Origin: a virus
Virus record (IMG/VR): IMGVR_UViG_3300006928_000127
Coordinates: 1 to 21,160 of that record
DNA: 21,160 nucleotides
Reading direction: 5' to 3' (one strand)
Made by a program: the position numbers and the translations under genes. This document shows positions 1 to 5,729 of this stretch, one piece after another. Numbering within the stretch: position 1 is the stretch's first letter; each line of letters starts with the position of its first letter. The notes under the pieces are model-generated. The model did not search any database. It was given only the letters and a program-made list of their open reading frames with translations, and had not been told where the DNA came from.

Positions 1-1
1 G

Positions 2-190
2 AAACTGTTTAAAAATAGTATAACTGAGGTCAAAGTGGGTGGTATCGATATGAGTGACTATCCTAAGTTTTGTGATGCTTACATCGAGTCTGCTTTGATA
101 GATGGTGTGGAAGCCACTGAAGCGGAGCTTGAGGACTTGACTGAAGATAGCTCATTTCTTTACGAATGCATACACAATCAAATCCACTAA
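2..190 (+). CDS. Small conserved phage protein, 5' partial
   Basis: The reading frame is open from base 2 and ends with TAA at 188-190, so the gene enters from outside the window. An in-frame ATG at 50 would give only 46 residues, but the sequence upstream of it (ITEVKVGGID) reads like protein, so the real start probably lies upstream. The visible part is acidic and has the pattern 'GGIDMSDYPKFCDAYIESA', followed by a helix rich in Glu and Asp. I recall this D-YP-FCDAYIESA pattern from small acidic proteins in tailed phages, but I know of no function for it. The next gene starts 18 bases downstream behind its own strong Shine-Dalgarno sequence. Confidence 0.7.
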   Translation, partial: KLFKNSITEVKVGGIDMSDYPKFCDAYIESALIDGVEATEAELEDLTEDSSFLYECIHNQIH

Positions 191-215
191 TAGAAGGAGA
201 CGCCTACAATGGAAA
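191..215 (+). promoter_or_regulatory. Translation leader nearly repeated at 522-546
   Basis: The 25 bases spanning the start of the 209 gene and those spanning the start of the 540 gene (522-546) match at 22 positions. Both contain GGAGAC, then a CCTACAATGGAAA block that includes the start codon. GGAG lies about 8-10 bases before each ATG, so both starts are well supported. The similarity extends past the Shine-Dalgarno core on both sides, which suggests a copied leader or shared translational control rather than ribosome binding alone. Confidence 0.5.
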
Positions 216-520
216 ATATAGTTTACGATTTTGACCCTGATGTATTTAGCACAAAGGTAAAAGCTAAGAAAAAGCGCATTACCATTTCGCAGATACTGAA
301 AAAGATTGATTGCGAACACATGGCACTTGAAAAGATTCTCACCAGTGGTGGTAATTACTTTTTGTTCACGTATGACACGCATCCAGATTTTGACGGTGAG
401 GATAGACCAGAGTGGGCAGACTGGGCGCAGCATAGCGTTAACGTCCATCAACTTAATCATATGTCGTTTGATAAATGGGTGGAAGAAGGCCGTTCGTTTG
501 CTAGAGATATGTCTGCATAG
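209..520 (+). CDS. Hypothetical phage protein, 103 aa
   Basis: I do not recognise this protein. It starts at ATG 209 behind a strong AAGGAG site. The N-terminal third is basic (KVKAKKKRITISQILKKID), and the C-terminal half is acidic and aromatic, with DFDGEDRPEWADWAQHS around residues 60-76. No membrane segment or signal peptide is visible, so it is probably a soluble cytoplasmic protein. It sits in a run of short genes ahead of the replication module, a position where phages often carry early host-takeover or anti-defence proteins. That role is only an inference from position. Confidence 0.75.
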   Translation: MENIVYDFDPDVFSTKVKAKKKRITISQILKKIDCEHMALEKILTSGGNYFLFTYDTHPDFDGEDRPEWADWAQHSVNVHQLNHMSFDKWVEEGRSFARDMSA

Positions 521-539
521 ATAAGAGGAGACCCCTACA

Positions 540-821
540 ATGGAAATAAGAAAAACATATTTATTAGTATCGGCTGACGTTGAGATGATGTTTGCATCAG
601 GAGTGGTTCACTCATTCCGCATCTCAGACATACCGTGCGTATGGGAGTGGGATGAGATGTCGAGAACAGCCTGTGAGTATTGGGCTGCGTTTGATTACAT
701 AGGAAACACATGGCACAACTACGATTGGTTCTCAATCAAGTCCTGGACTGGATCACCAAACCCTATATACAAACGTCAAAATAAAAATGCACTGAGCATT
801 GATGGACTGGATCACCATTGA
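540..821 (+). CDS. Hypothetical phage protein, 93 aa
   Basis: I do not recognise this protein. ATG 540 follows a GGAGAC leader almost identical to the one before the upstream gene. The protein is rich in Trp and Tyr (CVWEWDEMS, CEYWAAFDYIGNTWHNYDWFSIKSW), which suggests a compact beta-rich fold, and it has no clear membrane segment. The last part of the gene contains two copies of a 15-base direct repeat that are read in different frames, so the C-terminus may have been extended or remodelled recently. Function unknown. Confidence 0.7.
   Translation: MEIRKTYLLVSADVEMMFASGVVHSFRISDIPCVWEWDEMSRTACEYWAAFDYIGNTWHNYDWFSIKSWTGSPNPIYKRQNKNALSIDGLDHH
744..817 (+). repeat. 15-bp direct repeat, two copies 59 bp apart
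   Basis: TGGACTGGATCACCA occurs at 744-758 and again at 803-817, both inside the 3' end of the 540-821 gene. The offset of 59 bases is not a multiple of three, so the copies are read in different frames (WTGSP versus GLDHH). This looks like a small local duplication, not a protein repeat. Recombination between the copies would delete 59 bases and shift the frame at the C-terminus. Confidence 0.6.
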
Positions 822-837
822 AAAAGGATACAGACGA

Positions 838-972
838 ATGTACCGAGTAAATATGATAGATGACACAGGGTTCCTGTTTGCCTATCTGACGTTCAGATTT
901 GAGGATGAGGCAAAGACATACATGAGCAAATTTAAACCTGAGCGAACTAAATTAGTAGTTGAAGAACTGTAG
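838..972 (+). CDS. Small hypothetical protein, 44 aa
   Basis: This short gene runs from ATG 838 to TAG 970-972 and has an AAAAAGGATA ribosome-binding sequence about 7 bases ahead of the start. The product begins MYRVNMIDDTGFLFAYLTF and ends with a basic then acidic helix (KFKPERTKLVVEEL). It resembles a one-domain alpha/beta peptide with 'FEDEAKTYMSKF' in the middle. I do not recognise a family. Support comes from the ribosome-binding site, its place exactly filling the space between two well-supported genes, and protein-like composition. Confidence 0.55.
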   Translation: MYRVNMIDDTGFLFAYLTFRFEDEAKTYMSKFKPERTKLVVEEL

Positions 973-1027
973 AATGTAGTTTAGTCTACGAATCATAGAT
1001 AAACACTTGAAACAAAAGGAACATAAA

Positions 1028-1291
1028 ATGACTAACACAATGACCAAAGAAGCTGTGTACGAAGCAATCGCAGCTAAGTCTACCAAGATCAGTACAGTGT
1101 CGTTCATCAAGGCAGACGGTAGCATCCGTACTATCAATGGCCTGTTCAAACCATCGTCTAAGATCGTAGGGTCTGATCGTGGTGTAGCACAAGGTGAGGC
1201 TATGAAGGCACGAGGACAGGTTCCTGTGTACGAACTGTCGAGCCAGCGTTGGAAGAGTTTTTACGCTGACCGTGTAGTGGAAATTAAGTAA
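1028..1291 (+). CDS. WYL_2-like (DUF2693) small SH3/Sm-fold protein
   Basis: The 87-residue product contains a pattern I know from the phage WYL_2/DUF2693 family (Sm-like SH3 barrel): 'VSFIKADGSIRTINGLF' near the middle and 'VYELSSQRWKSFYADRVVEI' at the C-terminus. T4-type members share the 'F-K-DGS-R' turn and the 'D-W-SFR-D-V' ending. Members are small and their function is unknown; an RNA- or ligand-binding role is only suggested by the fold. I chose ATG 1028 over the in-frame ATG at 1007 because AAAGGAACAT precedes it at normal spacing. The stop overlaps the next start (TAATG). Confidence 0.6.
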   Translation: MTNTMTKEAVYEAIAAKSTKISTVSFIKADGSIRTINGLFKPSSKIVGSDRGVAQGEAMKARGQVPVYELSSQRWKSFYADRVVEIK

Positions 1292-1671
1292 TGTCTACTG
1301 CACTCTTATGTCTGGCTACTGCCATTTACTTTGAAGCCCGTGGGGAGAATCTCACGGGTCAGAGGGCAGTAGCCTCTGTAGTACTCAACCGAGTGGAAGA
1401 CCCACGATACCCTGATACCATCTGTGGGGTCGTGTGGGAACCTAAGCAGTTCTCGTTCACCCACGATGGAAAACCTGAGAAGATGTACGAGGTAGAAGCT
1501 CGTGAGACAGCCATGCAGGTAGCTGAGGAAGCCCTACAAGGGAATGGGTTAAACATTACCAGTACGCATTACCATAGCACAGGAGTAAAACCCTATTGGA
1601 CCAAGCAGTTTCTTCTTGACGGTAGGGTTGGTAATCATTACTTTTATACTAATCAAACACCATACAAGTAA
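1291..1671 (+). CDS. SleB/CwlJ-type cell wall hydrolase
   Basis: The 126-residue protein matches the Hydrolase_2 (SleB/CwlJ) catalytic domain throughout. It opens with 'LATAIYFEARGEN' (residues 8-20), where the Glu of YFEARGE is the expected catalytic acid. 'QRAVASVVLNRV' and 'YPDTICGVVWEPKQFSF' follow, and the domain ends with 'THYHSTGVKPYW'. These enzymes cleave peptidoglycan glycan strands, by hydrolysis or transglycosylation. There is no signal peptide, so it would need a holin or packaging into the virion to reach the wall. It is read within the early-type gene run, far from the lysis cassette on the other strand, which argues against a simple endolysin role. The start overlaps the upstream stop (TAATG). 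Confidence 0.88.
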   Translation: MSTALLCLATAIYFEARGENLTGQRAVASVVLNRVEDPRYPDTICGVVWEPKQFSFTHDGKPEKMYEVEARETAMQVAEEALQGNGLNITSTHYHSTGVKPYWTKQFLLDGRVGNHYFYTNQTPYK

Positions 1672-1681
1672 GGAGAGGCAC

Positions 1682-1846
1682 ATGACCCCATCAATGGAAA
1701 GACACCTGATTGAACTGGGTTTGTTACCACCAACGGAATTACAGGTACTAGAGAGTATGTCACAAGCACTAACAGATCACTGTCGTCGTATGACCAAAGG
1801 TTTTTACGATGACCCCCGAAATGAAAATGGAGAGGTTCCCTTCTAA
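1682..1846 (+). CDS. Small hypothetical protein, 54 aa
   Basis: ATG 1682 lies directly behind AAGGAGAGGCAC, a strong ribosome-binding site, and is preferred to an upstream in-frame start at 1616 that would lie inside the hydrolase gene. The product is soluble and helical (MTPSMERHLIELGLLPPTE, then a Leu-rich helix) with a short charged tail (DDPRNENGEVPF). No family recognised. Its TAA overlaps the next ATG by one base (TAATG), which suggests translational coupling. Confidence 0.6.
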   Translation: MTPSMERHLIELGLLPPTELQVLESMSQALTDHCRRMTKGFYDDPRNENGEVPF

Positions 1847-2025
1847 TGATGATATTTCTACTGATATGGTTCCAAGTAGTACCAGAGCAAGGTGTTAGGT
1901 ATCACCATCTGAGTACACATGAAAATAAGACTTTTTGTCAAACAGCATTGAGGGATGCTAGTGTGATGGTAAACGATAAAACTGAAACGATAGAGTGTAT
2001 TGGAGTAAAGATAGATGCAAATTAA
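1846..2025 (+). CDS. Small probably exported protein with a Cys pair, 59 aa
   Basis: The gene runs from ATG 1846 to TAA 2023-2025. The N-terminus is hydrophobic (MMIFLLIWFQVV) and could be a short signal sequence or membrane anchor. The remaining residues carry two cysteines 20 apart (C31 and C51), as in a disulfide-bonded periplasmic domain. The overall plan resembles the protein encoded at 14614-14796, but residue identity is too low to call them homologous. The start overlaps the upstream stop and the end overlaps thyX by 11 bases. Function unknown; a role in the envelope during infection is an inference. Confidence 0.55.
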   Translation: MMIFLLIWFQVVPEQGVRYHHLSTHENKTFCQTALRDASVMVNDKTETIECIGVKIDAN

Positions 2026-2671
2026 GACGACATACATTGGTCACATGGGTAATGATCTCTCAGTAGTTAATGCAGCTAGGGTATCATTCGGCAAGAAATC
2101 TGAGATGGATATGTCTGATCCTTTTGGGCCACCTCAGTTGAAAGAGAAGGATGCTAAACTAATACGCTATCTGGCAGATCACAGTCATATCAGTCCATTC
2201 GGACATTGTTTTATTTCTGTTCATGTCAAGAGTCCAGGGTTCGTAGCTAGGCAGCTAGTTAAGCACAAGTTCCTACGTTGGAATGAGATAAGTCGTAGGT
2301 ATGTAGATAATGAACCAGAGTTTTATATACCTGATGGGTGGCGTGGGCGTAGTGCTGATAAGAAGCAGGGTTCCGAGGGTATAGTAGATGTAGGTGATTG
2401 GGGAGATGCAAACTGGGCATGTCTAAAAGCCTACAATGATCTACTTGAGATTGGCGTAGCACCAGAGCAAGCACGTATGGTACTTCCACAATCAATGATG
2501 ACTGAGTGGTACTGGTCAGGCTCACTGGATGCATTTGCTGATATGTGTAGGCTACGTCTAAAGTCTGACGCACAACAAGAAACAAGAGAGGTAGCTATGC
2601 AAGTATACGAGATTATAGAGCCTTTATTCCCTGTGTCGTGGGAAGCACTGATGGTACAGGGGGAAGGATGA
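2015..2671 (+). CDS. thyX: Flavin-dependent thymidylate synthase ThyX, variant motif
   Basis: The 218-residue protein has the length and layout of ThyX, which makes dTMP from dUMP using FAD, NADPH and methylene-tetrahydrofolate. 'HISPFGHCFISVHVKSP' (58-74) leads into the signature region at 83-96, KHKFLRWNEISRRY. This keeps the X7-S spacing and the S-R-Y ending, but the canonical RHR is KHK and the first Ser of the motif is Arg. Downstream are 'EQARMVLP' (151-158) and 'RLRLKSDAQQETREVA' (179-194), which in ThyX position dUMP and the flavin. The enzyme would supply dTMP for phage replication and complement the NrdJ encoded further along. The fold assignment is secure. Whether the KHK form is active is not shown by sequence. 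Confidence 0.92.
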   Translation: MQIKTTYIGHMGNDLSVVNAARVSFGKKSEMDMSDPFGPPQLKEKDAKLIRYLADHSHISPFGHCFISVHVKSPGFVARQLVKHKFLRWNEISRRYVDNEPEFYIPDGWRGRSADKKQGSEGIVDVGDWGDANWACLKAYNDLLEIGVAPEQARMVLPQSMMTEWYWSGSLDAFADMCRLRLKSDAQQETREVAMQVYEIIEPLFPVSWEALMVQGEG

Positions 2672-2862
2672 TGGGATTCATATGGGGTGCATCAGTGACT
2701 TATCTATTGGCGTTGATCTTGATGATGGACGCTGTGGATACCGCCGAGGGAATAGACGACGACGAACGAAATGGTGCAACATTGTTTGTGTTCTTTTGGC
2801 CTTGGGAAGCTGTACTGGTAATATTTCACAGACTGACAGGGGGTCGTTTCAATGGAGAATAA
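2668..2862 (+). CDS. Small membrane protein, two TM segments
   Basis: The 64-residue product starts at ATG 2668 (ATGATG; 2671 is an equally good start) and overlaps the end of thyX as ATGA. Two hydrophobic stretches are visible: GFIWGASVTYLLALILMMDA, then FVFFWPWEAVLVIFHRL. They are separated by an acidic linker, AEGIDDDERNG, which makes a short hairpin membrane protein likely. It is too far from the lysis genes for a confident holin call, although the size fits. No family recognised. The GGGGGAAGG just ahead of the start could serve as the ribosome-binding site. Confidence 0.6.
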   Translation: MMGFIWGASVTYLLALILMMDAVDTAEGIDDDERNGATLFVFFWPWEAVLVIFHRLTGGRFNGE

Positions 2863-2986
2863 TAAGGCTACAATCCAGGATATCATACGAGAGATGTTGA
2901 AATGCCCACGGGTAACAACAGAGGATGTGATCCACATTATTAGGTTGCGACAGGAAGAACTATCACAGGAACCTGAGCATGAATGA
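2852..2986 (+). CDS. Small hypothetical helical protein, 44 aa
   Basis: ATG 2852 lies inside the end of the previous gene (an 11-base overlap), and the TGA at 2984-2986 overlaps the start of the sigma-like gene. The product is a charged helical peptide (ENNKATIQDIIREMLK, then TTEDVIHIIRLRQEEL). No membrane segment and no recognised family. It is supported by its exact fit between two overlapping genes and by protein-like composition, with GACAGGGGG upstream as a possible ribosome-binding sequence. Confidence 0.5.
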   Translation: MENNKATIQDIIREMLKCPRVTTEDVIHIIRLRQEELSQEPEHE

Positions 2987-3551
2987 AAAAGAGATTGTAA
3001 AGATGTGTGATAGGTTGGCCTACAAGTACAACAACAAAGGACACAGAGAGGATATGAAGATGGAAGGTATCCTAAAGTGCTACGAGATACTTGGGGAAGA
3101 ACCTAATGTCCATCCAGCGAAGCTCTACCGTGAGGCTAAAAGGCGTATGCACGACTATATAAACCTCGATATAAAGCCTGTGTCCATCCCTAAGCACAGT
3201 AGATCACGTAGGCTTGTGTATAACCCAGAGGATAATAACTCAGGGGATATGTCTGAGGATGGCTATGGGTGGCTGAGGGCTGTCCTGACAACCTATGATG
3301 TATCCTACGACGAAGACTACGGCATGTCAGATAAGGATCATGTTGTGGAATACGAGAGAAAGGAACAAGCAGACCACATAAGAAGTGTTGCATCTGAGAC
3401 ACTATCTGCAACTGAATTGTACATAATCCAGCTTAGGTACTATCAAGACCTAACACAATATGAGGTAGGTATAATGCTTGGTACTAACAAGATGTGGGTA
3501 TCTAGGCACGAAAAAGCTGCGTTAAAGAAGTTAGGAAAGGAGTTATTGTAA
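2979..3551 (+). CDS. RNA polymerase sigma-factor-like protein
   Basis: The 190-residue protein reads like a shortened sigma-70-family factor. Residues about 8-40 (MCDRLAYKYNNKGHREDMKMEG) resemble region 2 of SigB/SigF-type sigmas, where a similar GH-ED-EG pattern occurs. 'KPVSIPKHSRSRR' (66-78) resembles the start of region 3. Residues 138-190 are a convincing region 4: 'SATELYIIQLRYYQDLTQYEVG' then a helix-turn-helix, 'GIMLGTNKMWVSRHEKAALKKL'. The middle (residues 80-130) is acidic and unlike the family. A phage sigma would redirect host RNA polymerase. A promoter-like site begins 11 bases after its stop, fitting an early-to-middle switch (inference). It could instead be a sigma-like DNA-binding regulator that does not bind core polymerase. 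Confidence 0.7.
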   Translation: MNEKEIVKMCDRLAYKYNNKGHREDMKMEGILKCYEILGEEPNVHPAKLYREAKRRMHDYINLDIKPVSIPKHSRSRRLVYNPEDNNSGDMSEDGYGWLRAVLTTYDVSYDEDYGMSDKDHVVEYERKEQADHIRSVASETLSATELYIIQLRYYQDLTQYEVGIMLGTNKMWVSRHEKAALKKLGKELL

Positions 3552-3561
3552 CAATTCGTGA

Positions 3562-3592
3562 TGTTACTAAATATTAGAAATGTCCCTATAAG
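3562..3592 (+). promoter_or_regulatory. Promoter-like element, copy 1
   Basis: TGTTAC (3562-3567) is followed after 17 bases by CCTATA (3585-3590), within the longer block AAATGTCCCTATA (3578-3590). The same hexamer, spacing and 13-base block recur at 7602-7630 ahead of the ssDNA-binding protein gene. These are the only two sizeable gene-free gaps in the + block. The 17-base spacing matches sigma-70-type promoters, with TATAAG (3587-3592) an alternative -10. Transcription would enter the primase-helicase gene through a leader of about 90 bases. Which sigma factor reads it is not shown. Confidence 0.65.
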
Positions 3593-3605
3593 CAAGTGTA
3601 GGGAT

Positions 3606-3657
3606 TACATAAGTATTAACTTTAGTATTTAAACTAGATCAGTTAAATACTTATGTA
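3606..3657 (+). repeat. Long imperfect inverted repeat in primase-helicase leader
   Basis: ACATAAGTATTAAC (3607-3620) and GTTAAATACTTATGT (3642-3656) are inverted copies with a single extra A in the right arm. One more T-A pair (3606/3657) and a 21-base spacer complete the structure. Within the spacer, TAGT and ACTA (around 3623-3636) form a smaller inner repeat. In RNA this makes a 15-pair, A/U-rich stem. In DNA it is a dyad downstream of the promoter-like site. No U-run follows, so a terminator is unlikely. An operator for a dimeric repressor or an mRNA-stabilising leader hairpin are the likeliest readings. Confidence 0.6.
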
Positions 3658-3687
3658 TAACTTAAGTACAAGGAAGGTCGTTATAAT

Positions 3688-5250
3688 ATGGCTGAACACG
3701 GACACCAACCATGCCCATATCAATCGTGTGGCTCTTCCGATGCCTTCAGTTACAACACTGAGGGCTACGGCAAGTGTCACGCCTGTAACAGAAGCTACCC
3801 GTCCAATGGAAATATGTATGAGTGGGCGAAGGATAAATACCCAACAAAAGAAAGGGACGATTATATGTCGTTTACACCAAAACTGATCGAAGATGTATCA
3901 AACGGTGAGTATGTCAATATGCGTGGCATCAACACTAAAACGATGGAAGACTTCGGCGTACTGACTTGGGATGACCGTCAAGAGTACGTATACCCCAGCG
4001 GTGGAATTAAGGTTCGTAAACTGTCGGAGAAAGGTTTCTACGCTAAGGCAGGTTTCAAAGGTGATGAACTCTTCGGTATGAATCTGTTTACTGCTGGTAG
4101 CTCTAAGATGGTAACGATCACAGAAGGTGAACTAGACGCCCTATCTGTGGCTCAGATGCTCAAGAGTGGCTACACTAACCCTGTGGTATCTCTACCGTCT
4201 GCTACACCGTCTAAGAAGCTATGGGAGAACTGTGCTGACTGGCTCAACAGTTTTGAGAAGATTATCCTGTCAGTTGACAATGATGAAGCTGGTAATGCTC
4301 TTGCTGATCGTGTGTCCAAGCTGTTCCCTAACAAGGTCTACCGTGTTGACCACAGACCCTACAAGGATGCCAATGAGTTCCTACAGGCTGGTAAGGCTGC
4401 TGACTTCAAAGGTGCATGGTGGAACGCACGTAAGTTCACACCTGAGAACGTGATGAACAGCACACAGGACTTCTTGTCGTTGTACAAGGATACACCTGAG
4501 CACCAGTATATACCAACGGGTATACAGGCATTAGACGATAAAATACTTGGTCTCATGCAGGGTCACTTCACAGTGATTAAAGCACCTACAGGTATCGGCA
4601 AGACCGAGATCATGCGTTACCTTGAGTACAATATGCTACAGCGTAAGGTTCCTATCGCAGCATGGCACTTGGAAGAGACTAAGCTACGATCCCTGCTTGG
4701 TCTTGTGTCATACGAATGTGGGGATAACCTAACACGTAGGGACTTGATCGAAGAGAAGGGTGCAGAAGATCAGGTAGTACAAGCTATCGGTAGGCTAACC
4801 GCCGACGAAAACTTCTACCAGTTTTACTTAAGTGATGGTCAGGGTGCTGACGATCTGATCGACCAGATACGTTACTTTGCTGTAGCCTGTGGTGTTAAGT
4901 TTGTATTCTTTGAGCCTATCCAAGATGTGCTTGTAGGATCATCTGATGAGAGTAAGGAACAGATGTTAGCTGACCTGTCAGTACGTCTATCCAAACTGTC
5001 TGCTGAGTTGAACGTAGGTATCGTGACCATTGCTCATACTAATGATGATGGTCAGATGAAATACTGTCGTATGATCGGACAACGTGCTTCGGTTATCATT
5101 GACCTTAAACGTGATAAAGAAACTACAGACCTACAGGAGCGTAACACAACGTACCTGTCCATAGAAAAGAACCGTCCCTGTTCAGAAGAAGGTAATGCAG
5201 GGATGATGCGATTTAACACAGACACATTCATACTAAGCGAGGTGATATGA
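3688..5250 (+). CDS. T7 gp4-like primase-helicase
   Basis: This bifunctional replication protein unwinds the fork and primes the lagging strand. The 520 residues show the T7 gp4 order. A zinc-binding domain comes first, with C9, C14, C30 and C33 (CPYQSC and CHAC). The TOPRIM primase core follows, with 'ITEGELDALS' (144-153, E147) and 'SVDNDEAGN' (195-203). The RecA-like hexameric helicase domain has Walker A 'KAPTGIGKTE' (298-307) and 'WHLEETK' (326-332). The Walker B region reads 'VKFVFFEPIQDV' (403-414), with Glu-Pro where T7 has Asp-His. The length is slightly below T7 gp4 (566). The start is preceded by AAGGAAGG, and the stop overlaps the next gene as ATGA. Upstream lie the promoter-like site and the inverted repeat. 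Confidence 0.93.
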   Translation: MAEHGHQPCPYQSCGSSDAFSYNTEGYGKCHACNRSYPSNGNMYEWAKDKYPTKERDDYMSFTPKLIEDVSNGEYVNMRGINTKTMEDFGVLTWDDRQEYVYPSGGIKVRKLSEKGFYAKAGFKGDELFGMNLFTAGSSKMVTITEGELDALSVAQMLKSGYTNPVVSLPSATPSKKLWENCADWLNSFEKIILSVDNDEAGNALADRVSKLFPNKVYRVDHRPYKDANEFLQAGKAADFKGAWWNARKFTPENVMNSTQDFLSLYKDTPEHQYIPTGIQALDDKILGLMQGHFTVIKAPTGIGKTEIMRYLEYNMLQRKVPIAAWHLEETKLRSLLGLVSYECGDNLTRRDLIEEKGAEDQVVQAIGRLTADENFYQFYLSDGQGADDLIDQIRYFAVACGVKFVFFEPIQDVLVGSSDESKEQMLADLSVRLSKLSAELNVGIVTIAHTNDDGQMKYCRMIGQRASVIIDLKRDKETTDLQERNTTYLSIEKNRPCSEEGNAGMMRFNTDTFILSEVI

Positions 5251-5729
5251 CACAAAGAAATCAAAAGTCCGTTACGGAAGGTACTGACGCAGAGAGACAC
5301 TTTATTTCTCTCAGAGGTTCAAACTTCATACGCAAATCAACACGAGATGAGGACATCCACGAACACTGGGATGTGTTGGATAAAGAGTTTGGTCGAATTG
5401 ACGTTAAGGCAGCTAAGAGGATGTTCAGAGGTGGAGACATAGACCATACAATCTGGTGGGAACTAAAGACTGTCAATCGCCCCCCCGAATGGAAACCAAA
5501 GAAAGGTTGGGGCGTACCAAACGGTATTGATCGACTTATTGCAGTTAGGGGTGAAAATGCCTTTTACTTAATTAGACCAGAAAGTATCATAGATGATTTG
5601 AGAGAGCGGTGTACTAAGTATTATCGTGGCGAGTTCGGTCTTTATGGTCGAGAGGGTCGTGGTGACTTAACAACAATACTACCTTTGTGGTATGTAGAGG
5701 AAAATGCGGAAGTTTACTTGGAGGTATGA
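5247..5729 (+). CDS. Probable PD-(D/E)XK endonuclease
   Basis: The 160-residue protein carries a plausible PD-(D/E)XK core. E16 lies in the first helix, 'STRDEDIHEHWD' spans 31-42, and 'RIDVKAAK' (50-57) offers D42, D52 and K54 as metal-binding and catalytic residues. 'WWELKTVN' (70-77) follows. The 'DI-EHWD ... DVKA' pattern is shared with small nuclease-like proteins I recall from marine phages, and a related fold is used by Holliday-junction resolvases. It lies between primase-helicase and polymerase, overlapping the former by 4 bases and ending directly before the latter, so a role in replication or recombination is likely. No other resolvase is visible besides endonuclease I. Function is inferred. 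Confidence 0.55.
   Translation: MTQRNQKSVTEGTDAERHFISLRGSNFIRKSTRDEDIHEHWDVLDKEFGRIDVKAAKRMFRGGDIDHTIWWELKTVNRPPEWKPKKGWGVPNGIDRLIAVRGENAFYLIRPESIIDDLRERCTKYYRGEFGLYGREGRGDLTTILPLWYVEENAEVYLEV

Noticed and set aside
973-1027. Short GTAG...CTAC repeat before the WYL_2-like gene as a regulatory hairpin
   Set aside because: Only four pairs. Too weak to support.
2259-2585. 108-codon open frame antisense to thyX
   Set aside because: It lies fully opposite a well-identified gene, has low-complexity His/Leu/Tyr composition typical of an antisense shadow and no neighbours on that strand.
3607-3656. Inverted repeat read as a transcription terminator after the sigma-like gene
   Set aside because: The stem is A/T-rich, the spacer is 21 bases, no U-run follows, and it lies downstream of a promoter-like site for the next operon.
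3681-3686. Perfect TATAAT just before the primase-helicase ATG
   Set aside because: Transcription would start inside the gene, no -35 fits at 17 bases, and a good ribosome-binding site occupies the region. Probably chance in A/T-rich leader.
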